Shown one piece after another: positions 32,104 to 33,635 of a DNA stretch of 33,635 nucleotides; position 1 is the stretch's first letter, and the number at the start of each line of letters is the position of its first letter. A program made the translations under genes and the position numbers. Location: assembly GCA_900544575.1 (NCBI GenBank), contig UQVO01000016.1, positions 1 to 33,635 on the forward strand, in the 5' to 3' direction. The DNA comes from an uncultured Eubacteriales bacterium. Lineage in GTDB: Bacteria; Bacillota; Clostridia; Christensenellales; CAG-917. The notes beneath the pieces are model-generated. The model did not search any database. It was given only the letters and a program-made list of their open reading frames with translations, and had not been told where the DNA came from.

Positions 32104-33442
32104 AAACGGAAATAACGAAAGGGAATACGTGCGTATGACCGCGGAGGAAAGAGAGGCGGAGGCCGCCCTCCTTTCTGCCGCCGCCGAAAGCGGCGAAAAT
32201 GCGGATGCCGACAAAAACGGCGGTTCAGCCGCACAAAAAGAAGAGATAAAACCCGAATTTTCGCGCAAATTCATTCTTTATATCCTCAAAAAAGGTTTTG
32301 TGCGCTATTTCATCGACGCGTTTACGGGAATGGCGCAGGGGTTGTTCTGTACGCTCATTGCGGGCACCATACTCGGACAAATCGGGACGTGGATAACAAG
32401 CGCCGGCACTGACGCCGCCCTCGCCGTAGGCGGCGGCGTGACCGCAGTCGCCAACATCGCGAAAATGCTTATGGGGGCGGGCATCGGCATCGGCATCGCC
32501 CATTCCCTGAAAGCCCCGAAACTCGTGATGTTCACCGCTGCCGTCGCGGGGCTGGTCGGCGCGTTCGGCGACGCGATAGTGGACGGCTTCACGGGCGGGT
32601 TCGTTTCTTCTTCCGTGAACGACGTGCTCTCCGGCATAGCGCCCGCCGCCCCCGGCAATCCCATAGGGTCGTACGTCGTTTCCGTGCTCGCGGTAGAACT
32701 CGGCAGACAGGTCGCGGGCAAGACCAAGGTCGACATCGTCGTGGTCCCGCTCGTTATGTTCGTCATATGCCTGTTTGCGGTCTGGGCGGCGTGGCCGTTC
32801 ATTCAACTTGTCAACCTCATCGGCGAAGGCGTGGCTCTCGCAACGGCGGCGACGCCCGCCGTTATGGGCATAGTCATCGCCGCGGTTATGGGCATATTGC
32901 TCACCCTGCCCACGTCTTCCGCTGCGATATGGCTTGCCGTCGCGTCCCCCGTCGTCGCCGCATACGCGGCGGGCGAAGTGTCCTTTGCGACATACGACGC
33001 GATACTTCTCGCGGGCGGCGCGGCAATGGTCGGATGTTCCGCCCATATGGTCGGTTTCGCCGTTCAGTCCTTCCGCGAAAACAAGTGGGGAGGGCTTATC
33101 GCGCAGGGTATAGGCACGAGTATGCTGCAAATCCCAAACCTTATGCGTCACCCGCAGATAATGGTGCCGCCCATCATAGCCAGCATAATCGTCGGACCTC
33201 TCTCCACCTGCGTTTTCGGGCTCCGCTGCAACGCCGTCGGCGGCGGTATGGGCACATCGGGGCTCGTCGGCATTTTCGGCGCGATAGACGCGTCCGTCGA
33301 GGTCGGTCTTCCCGAATGGAAACTCGCCCTCGGCATAGTCTTCTGTTGTTTCGTCATCCCCGCCGTCGTCTGCTTTGCCGTCTCGGAACTTATGCGAAAA
33401 CTCGGATGGATAAAGTACGGAGACCAATCCCTCTCCGTCTGA
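32087..33442 (+). CDS. PfoR/PTS EIIC-like membrane protein
   Basis: A 451-residue polytopic membrane protein. An acidic, Ala/Glu-rich cytoplasmic N-terminus of about 60 residues is followed by about ten hydrophobic helices. The pattern GMAQGLFCTLIAGTILGQIG and the repeated Gly-rich loops (GGGVTAVANIAKMLMGAGIGIGIA, NAVGGGMGTSGLVGIFGAI) resemble the PTS_EIIC_2/PfoR family, proposed transporters or regulators with a PTS IIC-like membrane part. No IIA or IIB gene is present, so sugar phosphorylation is not supported. GGGAGAG precedes ATG 32087; ATG 32096 is an alternative. It is the last gene of a three-gene cluster, and its stop codon lies at the edge of the long inverted repeat. Confidence 0.8.
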   Translation: MGKMSENGNNEREYVRMTAEEREAEAALLSAAAESGENADADKNGGSAAQKEEIKPEFSRKFILYILKKGFVRYFIDAFTGMAQGLFCTLIAGTILGQIGTWITSAGTDAALAVGGGVTAVANIAKMLMGAGIGIGIAHSLKAPKLVMFTAAVAGLVGAFGDAIVDGFTGGFVSSSVNDVLSGIAPAAPGNPIGSYVVSVLAVELGRQVAGKTKVDIVVVPLVMFVICLFAVWAAWPFIQLVNLIGEGVALATAATPAVMGIVIAAVMGILLTLPTSSAAIWLAVASPVVAAYAAGEVSFATYDAILLAGGAAMVGCSAHMVGFAVQSFRENKWGGLIAQGIGTSMLQIPNLMRHPQIMVPPIIASIIVGPLSTCVFGLRCNAVGGGMGTSGLVGIFGAIDASVEVGLPEWKLALGIVFCCFVIPAVVCFAVSELMRKLGWIKYGDQSLSV

Positions 33443-33564
33443 ACGGCGCTATTTTGCGAACTGCTTTGTCAGCCCCCTCATTCAGACCTCTTACGTACGG
33501 AAAGTACGCCGCGAGTCCCGAATGAGGGGGCTTTCGCGCACTTCATCCGAATATCGCCGTTCAG
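33439..33564. repeat. Nested inverted repeat after the PfoR-like gene
   Basis: Outer arms CTGAACGGCG-c-TATT (33439-33453) and AATA-t-CGCCGTTCAG (33550-33564) enclose a 13-base perfect stem AGCCCCCTCATTC/GAATGAGGGGGCT (33471-33483, 33520-33532). That in turn encloses CGTAC-5-GTACG (33494-33508). The middle stem followed by TTT may act as terminator. The outer arms contain a 10-mer that also occurs at the left window edge. Confidence 0.75.
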
Positions 33565-33588
33565 CAACGAACTTTGGTAATTTGGGGT

Positions 33589-33621
33589 CCCCATCAAGAA
33601 ATCTCTGATTTTTTGATGGGG
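33589..33621. repeat. 15-base hairpin at the right window edge
   Basis: CCCCATCAAGAAATC, loop TCT, GATTTTTTGATGGGG: a 15-base stem with one G-T pair. It is preceded by the short palindrome GGGGTCCCC. No gene follows before the window ends, and it may be the start of a repeat element. Confidence 0.65.
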
Positions 33622-33635
33622 TGAATTCTGCGTCA

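Overview
The window looks like chromosomal DNA from an uncultured anaerobic member of the Bacillota (Clostridia-type). This is inferred from strong AGGAGG-type ribosome binding sites, vegetative promoters of the TTGACA-N16/17-TATAAT kind, a class 1B dihydroorotate dehydrogenase with its PyrK partner, a PerR-controlled rubredoxin/reverse-rubrerythrin operon, and lipoproteins ending their signal peptide in AAC. The DNA is GC-rich by eye. No rRNA, tRNA, CRISPR, transposase or phage gene was seen. Both extremities carry palindromic, probably repeated DNA, so the window may be a whole contig that broke at repeats.

Layout. (1) 1-450: edge repeat-like DNA and a promoter. (2) 451-5523: a cell-surface cluster of unknown function, made of one lipoprotein with a C-terminal membrane anchor followed by two paralogous large membrane proteins, closed by a terminator. 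(3) 5876-15603: a complete de novo UMP operon, pyrC-carA-carB-pyrK-pyrD-pyrF-pyrE-(19-codon ORF)-pyrB. Its aspartate carbamoyltransferase carries a C-terminal PyrI-type zinc domain. (4) 15784-17411, minus strand: perR, a flavoredoxin-rubredoxin (Hrb-like) and reverse rubrerythrin, the last two joined in frame without a stop codon; a Fur/Per-type operator overlaps the promoter. (5) 17551-22009: a TetR regulator divergent from a heterodimeric ABC exporter with one degenerate and one intact ATPase site. (6) 22188-22916: a YhhN-family membrane protein. (7) 23109-24023, minus: thioredoxin reductase, divergent from (8) asnS-asnA-aspS at 24217-28409, an asparagine/aspartate supply and tRNA-charging operon. 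(9) 28523-29998: a lipoprotein with a probable beta-propeller. (10) 30057-33442: an SDR oxidoreductase, a membrane protein with a degenerate M28 peptidase-like domain, and a PfoR/EIIC-like transporter.

How the parts fit. Regions 3 and 8 both draw on aspartate and glutamine/ammonia nitrogen. Regions 4 and 7 are oxygen/peroxide and thiol defence of an anaerobe. Region 5 is a classic locally regulated drug-efflux module. The least explained parts are the surface cluster in region 2 and the three-gene cluster in region 10.

Observations most worth checking: a 19-codon ORF tied by ATGA overlaps to pyrE on one side and pyrB on the other; the PyrB-zinc-ribbon fusion lacking the PyrI nucleotide-binding domain; the stop-less junction between the Hrb-like protein and reverse rubrerythrin; the uncharacterised paralogous surface pair; and the nested inverted repeats at the window ends.
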